NCBI RefSeq assembly: GCF_011369485.1
Contig: NZ_VXCA01000030.1
Span: 115,509-179,508, forward strand
Reading direction: 5' to 3'
Source of the DNA: Pseudomonas atagonensis
GTDB lineage: Bacteria; Pseudomonadota; Gammaproteobacteria; Pseudomonadales; Pseudomonadaceae
DNA length: 64,000 nt
Shown here: positions 9,875 through 17,033 of the stretch, in pieces
Layout: the number at the start of each line of letters is the position of its first letter
How positions within the stretch are numbered: the stretch's first letter is position 1
Notes under the pieces: generated by a model
Databases searched by the model: none
The model's input: only the letters and a program-made list of their open reading frames with translations
Told to the model about the DNA's origin: nothing
Made by a program: the position numbers and the translations under genes

Positions 9875-10915
9875 ATGACCGACAAGAGCCAACAATTCGC
9901 CAGCGACAACTATTCCGGTATCTGCCCTGAAGCCTGGGCAGCCATGGAACAGGCCAACCACGGCCACCAACGCGCTTATGGCGACGATGAATGGACCGCA
10001 CGCGCGTCCGATCATTTCCGCCAACTGTTCGAAACCGACTGCGAAGTGTTCTTCGCCTTCAACGGCACCGCCGCCAACTCGCTGGCCCTGTCGTCGCTGT
10101 GCCAGAGTTACCACAGCGTGATCTGCTCGGAAACCGCCCACGTCGAAACCGACGAATGCGGCGCCCCGGAGTTCTTCTCCAACGGTTCGAAACTGCTGAT
10201 CGCCCGTACCGAAAACGGCAAGATCACCCCGGAATCGATCCGCGAAGTCGCCCTCAAGCGCCAGGACATTCACTATCCGAAACCACGCGTGGTGACCCTG
10301 ACCCAGGCTACCGAAGTCGGCAGCGTCTACACCCCGGAAGAAGTCCGCGCCATCAGCGCCACCTGCAAGGAACTGGGCCTGCACCTGCACATGGACGGCG
10401 CGCGTTTCTCCAACGCCTGCGCATTCCTCGGCTGCTCGCCAGCCGACCTGACCTGGAAGGCCGGCGTCGACGTGCTGTGCTTCGGCGGCACCAAGAACGG
10501 CATGGCCGTGGGTGAAGCGATCCTGTTCTTCAACCACAAACTGGCCGAAGACTTCGACTACCGCTGCAAACAGGCCGGGCAGCTTGCGTCAAAGATGCGC
10601 TTTCTGTCGGCACCGTGGGTCGGCATCCTCGAAAACGACGCATGGCTCAAATACGCCCGCCACGCCAACCACTGCGCGCAACTGCTGGCAGAGCTGGTCA
10701 GCGACATTCCGGGTGTCGAGTTGATGTTCCCGGTGCAGGCAAACGGCGTGTTCCTGCAACTGTCAGAACCGGCGATTGCCGCACTGACCGCGAAGAACTG
10801 GCGTTTCTACACCTTCATCGGCAAGGGCGGCGCACGCTTCATGTGCTCGTGGGACACCGAAGAAGAGCGCGTACGCGAACTGGCCCGCGACATCCGCGAA
10901 GTCATGTCTGCCTGA
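9875..10915 (+). CDS. ltaE: Low-specificity L-threonine aldolase
   Basis: 346 aa from the ATG at 9875 (MTDKSQQFAS). PLP enzyme cleaving threonine or allo-threonine to glycine and acetaldehyde. The PLP lysine is Lys207 in FGGTKNGMAVGE, and the upstream HMDGARFSNA supplies the cofactor-binding Asp. Divergent from the TraX-like gene with a 127-bp gap. Its glycine output links it to the neighbouring glyA/sox genes, but its own operon status is unclear. The longer frame from 9686 lies antisense to the TraX-like gene and is not used. Confidence 0.93.
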   Translation: MTDKSQQFASDNYSGICPEAWAAMEQANHGHQRAYGDDEWTARASDHFRQLFETDCEVFFAFNGTAANSLALSSLCQSYHSVICSETAHVETDECGAPEFFSNGSKLLIARTENGKITPESIREVALKRQDIHYPKPRVVTLTQATEVGSVYTPEEVRAISATCKELGLHLHMDGARFSNACAFLGCSPADLTWKAGVDVLCFGGTKNGMAVGEAILFFNHKLAEDFDYRCKQAGQLASKMRFLSAPWVGILENDAWLKYARHANHCAQLLAELVSDIPGVELMFPVQANGVFLQLSEPAIAALTAKNWRFYTFIGKGGARFMCSWDTEEERVRELARDIREVMSA

Positions 10916-10945
10916 TTCTCGCAGCGACTAAAATCCCCTGTCGAC

Positions 10946-11080
10946 GATCGTTCCCACGCTCCGCGTGGGAATGCCTCTCGGGACGCTCCGCGTTCCTGCC
11001 GCACCAAAGACGCAATGCTGAGCACCGCTACGACGCAGAGCGTCATAGGCTGCATTCCCACGCAGAGCGTGGGAACGATC
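10946..11080. repeat. REPIN, family A
   Basis: 135-bp paired REP bounded by GATCGTTCCCACGCTCCGCG and its inverted copy, with a longer spacer than other A copies. It lies 30 bp after ltaE and 160 bp before the RAYT gene. Confidence 0.9.
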
Positions 11081-11155
11081 GTCGGTCAGGAATGACTTTT
11101 CCCACCGTAATACCAGACCCCTCTTCTAGCGCGATCATCTCGTCCGCTTCAACCT

Positions 11156-11208
11156 GATCGTTCTCACGCTCTGCGTGGTAATGCATCCCGGGACGCTCCG
11201 CGTTCCAT
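11156..11208. repeat. Single REP, family A, left flank of the RAYT gene
   Basis: Half element beginning GATCGTTCTCACGCTCTGCG and ending at CTCCGCGTTCC, with two changes from consensus. The matching inverted half is at 11786-11836 on the far side of the transposase gene, so the gene occupies the position of a REPIN spacer. Confidence 0.88.
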
Positions 11209-11241
11209 CTCTAATGCACCGCAAGATTCAGGGAAGAATCC

Positions 11242-11775
11242 ATGGGCCGCAGTCGCTACACCATTACCGAAATCGACAAACCGCACTTCCTCACCTGCAC
11301 GGTCATGGAATGGTTGCCACTGTTCATTCGCCCTTACATCGTCGACCACCTACTTAATTGCTGGCGCTATCAGCAGGCCAATCAGGATTTGAAGCTCTAC
11401 GGCTACGTGATCCTGGAAAATCATCTGCATTTCGTCGCCCAAGCGCCTGACCTGAGCAAGTGCCTTAGCCAATTCAAATCGTTCACCGCGCGGCAAATCA
11501 TCGATGACCTGCAGCGCAAAGGTGCGGAAAAAGCGTTGCAGCGCCTGCGTTTCAGCAAGCGCGCACACAAGCAGGATCGGGTTTACCAGATGTGGCAGGA
11601 GGGCTCCCATGCAGAAATGGTCTACAGCGAATCGGTAATGCACCAGAAGCTGGAATACATCCACAACAATCCCGTCAAGCGAGGCTATGTGGAGTTGCCG
11701 GAGCATTGGCGCTACTCGAGCGCCAGCAACTACGCGGGCATGGAGGGATTGATCGAGGTGCAGCGCTGGTACTGA
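11242..11775 (+). CDS. REP-associated tyrosine transposase (RAYT)
   Basis: 177 aa, Y1/HUH family related to IS200/IS605 TnpA but typically single-copy and domesticated. The HUH pair is His61 and His63 (NHLHFVAQ). The C-terminal YIHNNPVKRGYV and HWRYSSASNY motifs are typical RAYT signatures. The N-terminal RSRYTITE is also typical. Start ATG at 11242 has a purine-rich AGGGAAGA upstream. The gene is bracketed by inverted family A half-REPs and preceded by a full REPIN, which marks it as the likely cognate enzyme for family A elements. It appears intact. I could not assign the catalytic tyrosine with confidence. Confidence 0.92.
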   Translation: MGRSRYTITEIDKPHFLTCTVMEWLPLFIRPYIVDHLLNCWRYQQANQDLKLYGYVILENHLHFVAQAPDLSKCLSQFKSFTARQIIDDLQRKGAEKALQRLRFSKRAHKQDRVYQMWQEGSHAEMVYSESVMHQKLEYIHNNPVKRGYVELPEHWRYSSASNYAGMEGLIEVQRWY

Positions 11776-11785
11776 GCGCATATAT

Positions 11786-11836
11786 GGGACGCGGAGCGTC
11801 CCGGGCTGCATTCCCACGCGGAGCGTGGGAATGATC
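11786..11836. repeat. Single REP, family A, right flank of the RAYT gene
   Basis: Half element from GGGACGCGGAGCGTCCCGGG to GTGGGAATGATC, inverted relative to the half at 11156-11208. It starts 10 bp after the RAYT stop codon. Confidence 0.9.
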
Positions 11837-11917
11837 ATCATCGGCGTCACCTTTCCTGCCTGGTCTACATTGTCTGTCGAGCCCTCCGCTCACATAACAA
11901 CAAGCAGGAGCATTGGC

Positions 11918-12742
11918 ATGTCGTTACAAGGCAAAACCCTGTTCATCACCGGCGCCAGCCGTGGCATCGGCCGTGAGATTGCGCTGCGGGCTGCGCGGGA
12001 CGGGGCCAATATCGTGATTGCGGCGAAGAGTGCCGAACCCCACGCCAAACTGCCCGGCACCATCCACAGCGTCGCCGCCGAAGTCGAAGCGGCGGGCGGC
12101 AAGGCCTTGGCGCTGCAAGTGGATGTGCGCGATGAGGACGCCGTGCGTCAGGCACTGGCTCAGGCCAACGAGCATTTCGGCGCCATCGACGCGCTGATCA
12201 ACAACGCCGGGGCGATCAAGCTCACCGGCGTGCAACACATCGAACTCAAGCGTTTCGACCTGATGCATCAGATCAACACCCGTGCGGTGCTGCTGTGCAG
12301 CCAGGCCGCCCTGCCCTATTTGAAGAAATCCGCCGGGCACATTCTCAACCTGTCGCCGCCGTTGAATCTGGCGAGCAAGTGGTTCGCCCAGTACAGCCCT
12401 TACACCGTGACCAAGTACGGTATGAGCATGCTGACGCTGGGGATGAGCGAGGAGTTCGCCAGTTACGGCATCAGCGTCAATTCGCTGTGGCCGCAGACGA
12501 TGATTGCCACGGCGGCCATCGAGTTTCAGCTGGGCAATCGCGATTCATTCAAGCATGCGCGTACGCCGGCGATCATGGCGGATGCGGCGCATGTGATTTT
12601 GACTAGCCACCAACGGCAGATCACCGGGCGGTTGTTGATTGATGAGGAAATTTTGCGCGAAAGCGGCGTAACCGAATTCGATCATTACCGCTTTGATCGA
12701 GAAAGCGACGCGGCGCTGATGCCGGATTTGTTCGTTGACTGA
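11918..12742 (+). CDS. SDR-family oxidoreductase, HSDL2-like
   Basis: 274 aa from the ATG at 11918 (MSLQGKTLFI), with GCAGGAG upstream. NAD(P)-binding TGASRGIG is at 11-18 and NNAGAI follows. The active-site Tyr and Lys lie in PYTVTKYGMSM, with Ser in NLSPPLNL. The SPPLNL and YGMSM motifs match the N-terminal domain of human HSDL2-type proteins rather than FabG. Substrate unknown. It stands alone between the RAYT locus and gbcB, convergent with gbcB, with element D1 starting 3 bp after its stop. Confidence 0.88.
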   Translation: MSLQGKTLFITGASRGIGREIALRAARDGANIVIAAKSAEPHAKLPGTIHSVAAEVEAAGGKALALQVDVRDEDAVRQALAQANEHFGAIDALINNAGAIKLTGVQHIELKRFDLMHQINTRAVLLCSQAALPYLKKSAGHILNLSPPLNLASKWFAQYSPYTVTKYGMSMLTLGMSEEFASYGISVNSLWPQTMIATAAIEFQLGNRDSFKHARTPAIMADAAHVILTSHQRQITGRLLIDEEILRESGVTEFDHYRFDRESDAALMPDLFVD

Positions 12743-12745
12743 AAA

Positions 12746-12925
12746 GCCCCTCACCCTAACCCTCTCCCCGAGGGAGAGGGGACTGATTTGGGGATGCTTA
12801 ATGAATACGCCGACCTGAAACTGCTTTGCCGAATCCATAATCGATAAGGTCTTCCAGGCCGGTGTAAAACGCCAGACACCTCGGTCGGCCCCCTCTCCCT
12901 CCGGGAGAGGGCTGGGGTGAGGGGC
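12746..12925. repeat. 180-bp palindrome-ended element, family D (copy 1)
   Basis: Left arm GCCCCTCACCCTAACCCTCT with CCCCGAGGGAGAGGGG, right arm the inverted counterpart ending GGGTGAGGGGC. The interior is not palindromic. Read on the minus strand it matches copy D3 at 47.2-47.4 kb over about 100 bp without gaps. It sits between the convergent SDR and gbcB genes, where it could act as a bidirectional terminator. Confidence 0.85.
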
Positions 12926-12951
12926 AAGCCGAACGCAAAAATTCGCCCCAC

Positions 12952-14052
12952 TCAGAATTCGATGCGCACGTCGCCTTTAGGCACGCTGCAGCACGACAAG
13001 ATAAAACCCTCCGCCTCGTCGTCCTCGGTGATCCCGCCGTTGTGCTCCATCTCCACTTCGCCACCGAGCTTGAGCACCTTGCACGTCCCGCAAATGCCCA
13101 TGCCGCAAGCCTTCGGAATCATCAACCCCAGCTTGGCCGCCGCCGCATGCACGGTCTCGCCCGGCGCCACACGAATGCTCTTGCCGGACGCGGTGAACTC
13201 GACCTGATGCAGATCCGCCGCATCGATTTCCGGTGCATCGGCAGCTTGCTCGGCTTGCTCAACCGCATCGGCACGCGCTTCGGGCGGCGTCGCACCAAAG
13301 GATTCCTCGTGATAACGCGACATGTCGTAACCGGCGACTTCCAGCAGGCGTTTGACCGCATTCATGTACGGCGTCGGGCCGCAGCAGAACACTTCGCGCT
13401 CAAGGAAGTCGGGCACCATCAGTTCGAGCATCTTGTGATTCAGGTAACCGCGATAACCGGCCCACGGCTCGCCCAGACCGTGCTTCTCGCAGATCAGGTG
13501 CAGGCTGAAGTTATCGATCCGCGACGCCATGTGTTCCAGCTCGCGGTGGTAAATGATGTCTTTCGGCGAGCGGGCGCTGTGGATGAACGTCATGTCGACG
13601 TTGGCGTTGGTGTCGTAGAACCAGCGCGCCATCGACATGCACGGCGTGATACCGACGCCACCGCTGAGGTACAGCACTTTCGGGCTCGGGAAGTCGATGG
13701 CGTTGAACAGCCCGACCGGCCCGTGCACGGCCAGCTCCTGGCCTTCGTGCAGAGTGTCGTGCAGCCAGTTGGAAACCTTGCCGCCCGGCACCCGTTTGAT
13801 GGTGACCGAGAAGCTGTAAGGCACCGATGGCGAACTGGAAATGGTGTACGAACGCATGATCGGCTGGCCTTCGATTTCCAGCTCCAGGGTGACGAATTGC
13901 CCGGGCTTGAAGAAGAACAGGATCGGCTGATCAGCCATGAAGCAGAAGGTGCGCACGTCCCAGGTTTCCTGGATGACTTTGACGCAACGGACGATGTGTC
14001 GGCCATTGGCCCAGGTCTGGGTGGTGACCGGATTCAGGAAGCTGTTGGACAT
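12952..14052 (-). CDS. gbcB: Glycine betaine demethylase reductase subunit
   Basis: 366 aa from the ATG at 14052 (MSNSFLNPVT); a GTG four codons upstream is less likely. Electron-transfer partner of GbcA: FAD domain with RSYT at 67-70, NAD domain (SGGVGITP), and a C-terminal plant-type [2Fe-2S] domain with Cys316, Cys321, Cys324 and Cys354. It passes electrons from NAD(P)H to the Rieske centre of GbcA for oxidative removal of one methyl group from betaine, with formaldehyde released. Divergent from gbcA across a 296-bp control region. Confidence 0.95.
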   Translation of the reverse strand: MSNSFLNPVTTQTWANGRHIVRCVKVIQETWDVRTFCFMADQPILFFFKPGQFVTLELEIEGQPIMRSYTISSSPSVPYSFSVTIKRVPGGKVSNWLHDTLHEGQELAVHGPVGLFNAIDFPSPKVLYLSGGVGITPCMSMARWFYDTNANVDMTFIHSARSPKDIIYHRELEHMASRIDNFSLHLICEKHGLGEPWAGYRGYLNHKMLELMVPDFLEREVFCCGPTPYMNAVKRLLEVAGYDMSRYHEESFGATPPEARADAVEQAEQAADAPEIDAADLHQVEFTASGKSIRVAPGETVHAAAAKLGLMIPKACGMGICGTCKVLKLGGEVEMEHNGGITEDDEAEGFILSCCSVPKGDVRIEF

Positions 14053-14120
14053 GCTGTTCTCCACGGCCGACTGTCGGCCTCATGTCGGCGATTCTGCGTA
14101 TAGCGCAGACCGCCCGTTTA

Positions 14121-14153
14121 CCTATCCGCGACATTGACATACTTATCGCGACC
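14121..14153. promoter_or_regulatory. Tandem CGCGAC repeat in the gbcA-gbcB control region
   Basis: CCTATCCGCGAC (14121-14132) and ACTTATCGCGAC (14141-14152) match at 8 of 12 positions with a 20-bp period, two helical turns, as expected for an AraC-family dimer on direct repeats. GbdR is known to activate gbcA and gbcB in P. aeruginosa; assignment of these bases to GbdR is inference. The core resembles the repeats upstream of cbcX and caiX. Confidence 0.5.
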
Positions 14154-14348
14154 AGCCCCCAACCACCGGGGGTTGCGCGTCGGGAACAGATTGCACCATG
14201 TCGCCCATGGATAAGGTTCCGCCCAGCGCCGGCCCCACACTCGCCCCAACACCAAGACAGATTCTTTACACCTTGCGTAGCAACCGTTTGCAGCACACCT
14301 GATTAGCCACTTTCGCCGGCCACGCAGATGGCCATGAGGATCACATCG

Positions 14349-15644
14349 ATGGACGTCACCGCAAAAATCAGCCTGGGCGATCCGCTGGAACCCGCACGCA
14401 AGGCCACCGCACAAATGCTGCAAGAGCGCGAGCGCACCTTCTCGCTGCCACAACCGTTCTACAGCGACGAGCGGCTGTTCGATATCGACATGCAGGAGAT
14501 CTTCCAGAAAGAGTGGTTGATCGCCGGCATGACCTGCGAAATCCCGGCCAAGGGCAACTACCTGACCCTGCAGATCGGCAAGAACCCGATCATCGTCATC
14601 CGTGGCGCTGAAGGCGTGGTGCATGCGTTCCACAACGTCTGCCGCCACCGTGGCTCGCGCCTGTGCACCAGTGAAAAAGGCAAAGTCGCCAAACTGGTCT
14701 GCCACTACCACCAGTGGACCTACGAGCTGGACGGTCGTCTGCTGTTCGCCGGCACCGAAATGGGCGCCGACTTCGACATGAAGCAGTACGGCCTGAAACC
14801 GGTGAATGTAAAGACTGCCGGCGGTTACATCTTCATCAGCCTTGCGGAAAACCCACCGGCCATCGATGACTTCCTGTCGACGCTGAACCACTACATGGAA
14901 CCGTATGACATGGAGAACACCAAGGTGGCGATCACGACCACCTTGATGGAAAAGGCCAACTGGAAACTGGTGCTGGAAAACAACCGCGAGTGCTACCACT
15001 GCAACGCCTCGCACCCGGAACTGCTGAAAACCCTGCTGGAGTGGGACGACGTCACCGACCCGCGCGCCGATCAGGCGTTCAAGGATCACGTCGCCGCCTC
15101 CGCCGCTGCCTGGGAAGCCGAGAAGATCCCTTACGCCCACGCCAGTTTCGGCCTGCGTAACCGCATTGTGCGCATGCCGCTGCTCAAGGGCACGGTGTCG
15201 ATGACCCTGGACGGCAAACAGGGCTGCGCGAAACTAATGGGCCGCATCAAAAACCCGGACCTCGGCTCGATGCGCATCCTGCACCTGCCGCACTCGTGGA
15301 ACCACTGCATGGGCGACCACATCATCGTCTTCACCGTGTGGCCGATCAGTGCGCAGGAAACCATGGTCACCACCAAATGGCTGGTGCACAAGGATGCGGT
15401 GGAAGGTGTCGATTACGACGTCGAGCGCATGCGCCAGGTGTGGGACGCGACCAACGATCAGGACCGGCGCCTGGCGGAAGAGAACCAGCGCGGGATCAAT
15501 TCCACCGCGTACCAGCCGGGGCCGTATTCCAAGACCTATGAATTTGGCGTGGTCAACTTCGTGGATTGGTACAGCGAGCGGCTGTTGAACAACCTCGGGG
15601 CCGAGCCTGCGCCATACCTCAAGGGTGTTCCGGTACAAGGCTGA
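14349..15644 (+). CDS. gbcA: Glycine betaine demethylase, Rieske oxygenase subunit
   Basis: 431 aa from the ATG at 14349 (MDVTAKISLG), preceded by ATGAGG; an in-frame ATG at 14328 would add seven residues. Rieske non-haem iron monooxygenase that converts glycine betaine to dimethylglycine plus formaldehyde. The Rieske ligands are Cys98 and His100 (CRHRGS), and Cys118 and His121 (CHYH). The mononuclear iron histidines are His217 and His222 in ECYHCNASHPE. Its reductase GbcB is divergent. No frame disturbance is seen. Repeat A5 begins 12 bp after the stop. Confidence 0.96.
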   Translation: MDVTAKISLGDPLEPARKATAQMLQERERTFSLPQPFYSDERLFDIDMQEIFQKEWLIAGMTCEIPAKGNYLTLQIGKNPIIVIRGAEGVVHAFHNVCRHRGSRLCTSEKGKVAKLVCHYHQWTYELDGRLLFAGTEMGADFDMKQYGLKPVNVKTAGGYIFISLAENPPAIDDFLSTLNHYMEPYDMENTKVAITTTLMEKANWKLVLENNRECYHCNASHPELLKTLLEWDDVTDPRADQAFKDHVAASAAAWEAEKIPYAHASFGLRNRIVRMPLLKGTVSMTLDGKQGCAKLMGRIKNPDLGSMRILHLPHSWNHCMGDHIIVFTVWPISAQETMVTTKWLVHKDAVEGVDYDVERMRQVWDATNDQDRRLAEENQRGINSTAYQPGPYSKTYEFGVVNFVDWYSERLLNNLGAEPAPYLKGVPVQG

Positions 15645-15656
15645 TTGCACCTGACA

Positions 15657-15764
15657 GATCGTTCCCACGCTCTGCGTGGGAATGCAGCCCGGGACGCTCT
15701 GCGTCCCAAAGGCCGAACGCGGAGCGTCCGTTGAGGCATTCCCACGCAGAGCGAGGGAACGATC
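15657..15764. repeat. REPIN, family A, at the convergent end of gbcA and the phosphoesterase gene
   Basis: 108-bp pair bounded by GATCGTTCCCACGCTCTGCG and its complement, the right arm with one change (GCGAGGGAAC). Its last two bases are part of the TGA stop of the gene at 15763-17007. Confidence 0.92.
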
Positions 15765-17007
15765 ATTGGGATGACCACCTCACCGATCCATCCTCACCAA
15801 TAAACTCCTCAAAAATCTCCTCCCCCACCAACCTGATCTTCGCGTACCCGTTCAACACCCGCAGCGGATAGTCCGGATCCTTCGCATCCTGCGTCTCCGA
15901 AAACAGCACCCGAGAGTGTCCGTTCAGCTCGCTGGTGGTGCCGTAGGGAATCGCCCCGTGCCCGGCACATCGTGCGTGCAACCCGCCCTGAGTGGCATAG
16001 ACGATACCGTTGTGCAGATGCCCCCAATACCAGTAATCCGGCTCGCGCCCCAGTGCATCGCACACCGGTTGATACAGCGCGGTCTTGTTGTGGCCGATGA
16101 TGTCGAAGCCCTGATGGTGGCTCAGCACCATGAGTTTCTTGCGTTTCGGCAGACTTTTCATCCACTCGATCTGCGGCTTGTTCAGCGTGCCGTCCATGTA
16201 CAGGTTCATGACGTCCGAGGCGTACGCGGTGTCCAGCCCGACGATCAGCCAGTCATCGTTGATCAGGGCAAAATAGCTGGTGCCCTGCTGCCCAGGAAAA
16301 CGCGCGGCCAGCTCTTTGAAATAGCCGTGGGCGCCGCTGTACATCTCATGGTTGGAATTGAGCGTGAATGAGCCATGAGTGCCCATCGGCCACCCGGCCA
16401 TGTCGACGTCTTCCTGCGAATGGCTGCCGGCGTAATAGACATCCCCCAGATGAATGGTGAAGTCGGCATTGGCCAGTTGCATTTGATTGGCTACAGACAC
16501 CGCCGGCGCATGGCTGTTGAACGGCCCGGTGCCCCAGTCGCCGGCAATCGCCAGCGTCACGTCGCGCTCCATTTGCACCAGCGCCGGATCAGTACCGAAG
16601 GTCGCGTGATGACGCAGGTTTTCGATCCACTTGAGCAGTGCCTCACTCCACAGCAGATCCAGCAGTTCCCACTTGCGACAGCCCAACAACGTGCCGTCCT
16701 TGAGCACTCTGGTTTGCAGTTGATCCGGCGACTGCGGCAACGGCGTCGCGCTGCCGATGCGCAGGATCGACAAGCCGTGGGATAGCTCCCACGGCACCGC
16801 CGGTTCGTCGTCCGGCAACTCGCCGTGTTTGAGCACGTACTGTGCCTGATCGTGACCGCGCTGGAGCAACTTGATGATGGCCTGGAACTCCTCGGGTTCC
16901 AGTTCGCTGATGAGCTTCATCCAGGCCATTTCCACTCGCGTGAGCAAGCCGTGCAGACGCACCTTTACCTTGTCGTATTCATGTTTCAGATGACCGACCG
17001 CTGACAT
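15763..17007 (-). CDS. Metallophosphoesterase (calcineurin-like)
   Basis: 414 aa from the ATG at 17007 (MSAVGHLKHE), with GGAGAGAGG upstream. A GTG at 17037 would overlap the preceding stop as GTGA, a possible alternative. About 120 N-terminal residues of helical character precede the phosphoesterase domain. The dimetal motifs are visible in order: AGDWG, HLGDVYY, NHEMY, LSHHQ and GHLHNG. No signal peptide, so cytoplasmic. Substrate unknown. It is the last gene of a co-directional trio with a dihaem cytochrome and a GMC oxidoreductase-hydrolase fusion. Its stop codon is formed at the edge of REPIN A5. Confidence 0.85.
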   Translation of the reverse strand: MSAVGHLKHEYDKVKVRLHGLLTRVEMAWMKLISELEPEEFQAIIKLLQRGHDQAQYVLKHGELPDDEPAVPWELSHGLSILRIGSATPLPQSPDQLQTRVLKDGTLLGCRKWELLDLLWSEALLKWIENLRHHATFGTDPALVQMERDVTLAIAGDWGTGPFNSHAPAVSVANQMQLANADFTIHLGDVYYAGSHSQEDVDMAGWPMGTHGSFTLNSNHEMYSGAHGYFKELAARFPGQQGTSYFALINDDWLIVGLDTAYASDVMNLYMDGTLNKPQIEWMKSLPKRKKLMVLSHHQGFDIIGHNKTALYQPVCDALGREPDYWYWGHLHNGIVYATQGGLHARCAGHGAIPYGTTSELNGHSRVLFSETQDAKDPDYPLRVLNGYAKIRLVGEEIFEEFIGEDGSVRWSSQ

Positions 17008-17033
17008 GGCGAAATCCTCTCTCCGTAAGGGGT

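Noticed and set aside
11242..11775. Active insertion sequence
   Set aside because: It lacks IS ends and direct repeats; the flanking half-REPs and protein motifs indicate a RAYT, which is normally single-copy.
12785..12841. Short open frame shared by D1 (minus) and D3 (plus), both beginning with MDS and ending with RVRGF
   Set aside because: The two copies keep the frame, but most differences change the amino acid and much of the similarity is the palindromic arm, so DNA-level conservation explains it better than a peptide.
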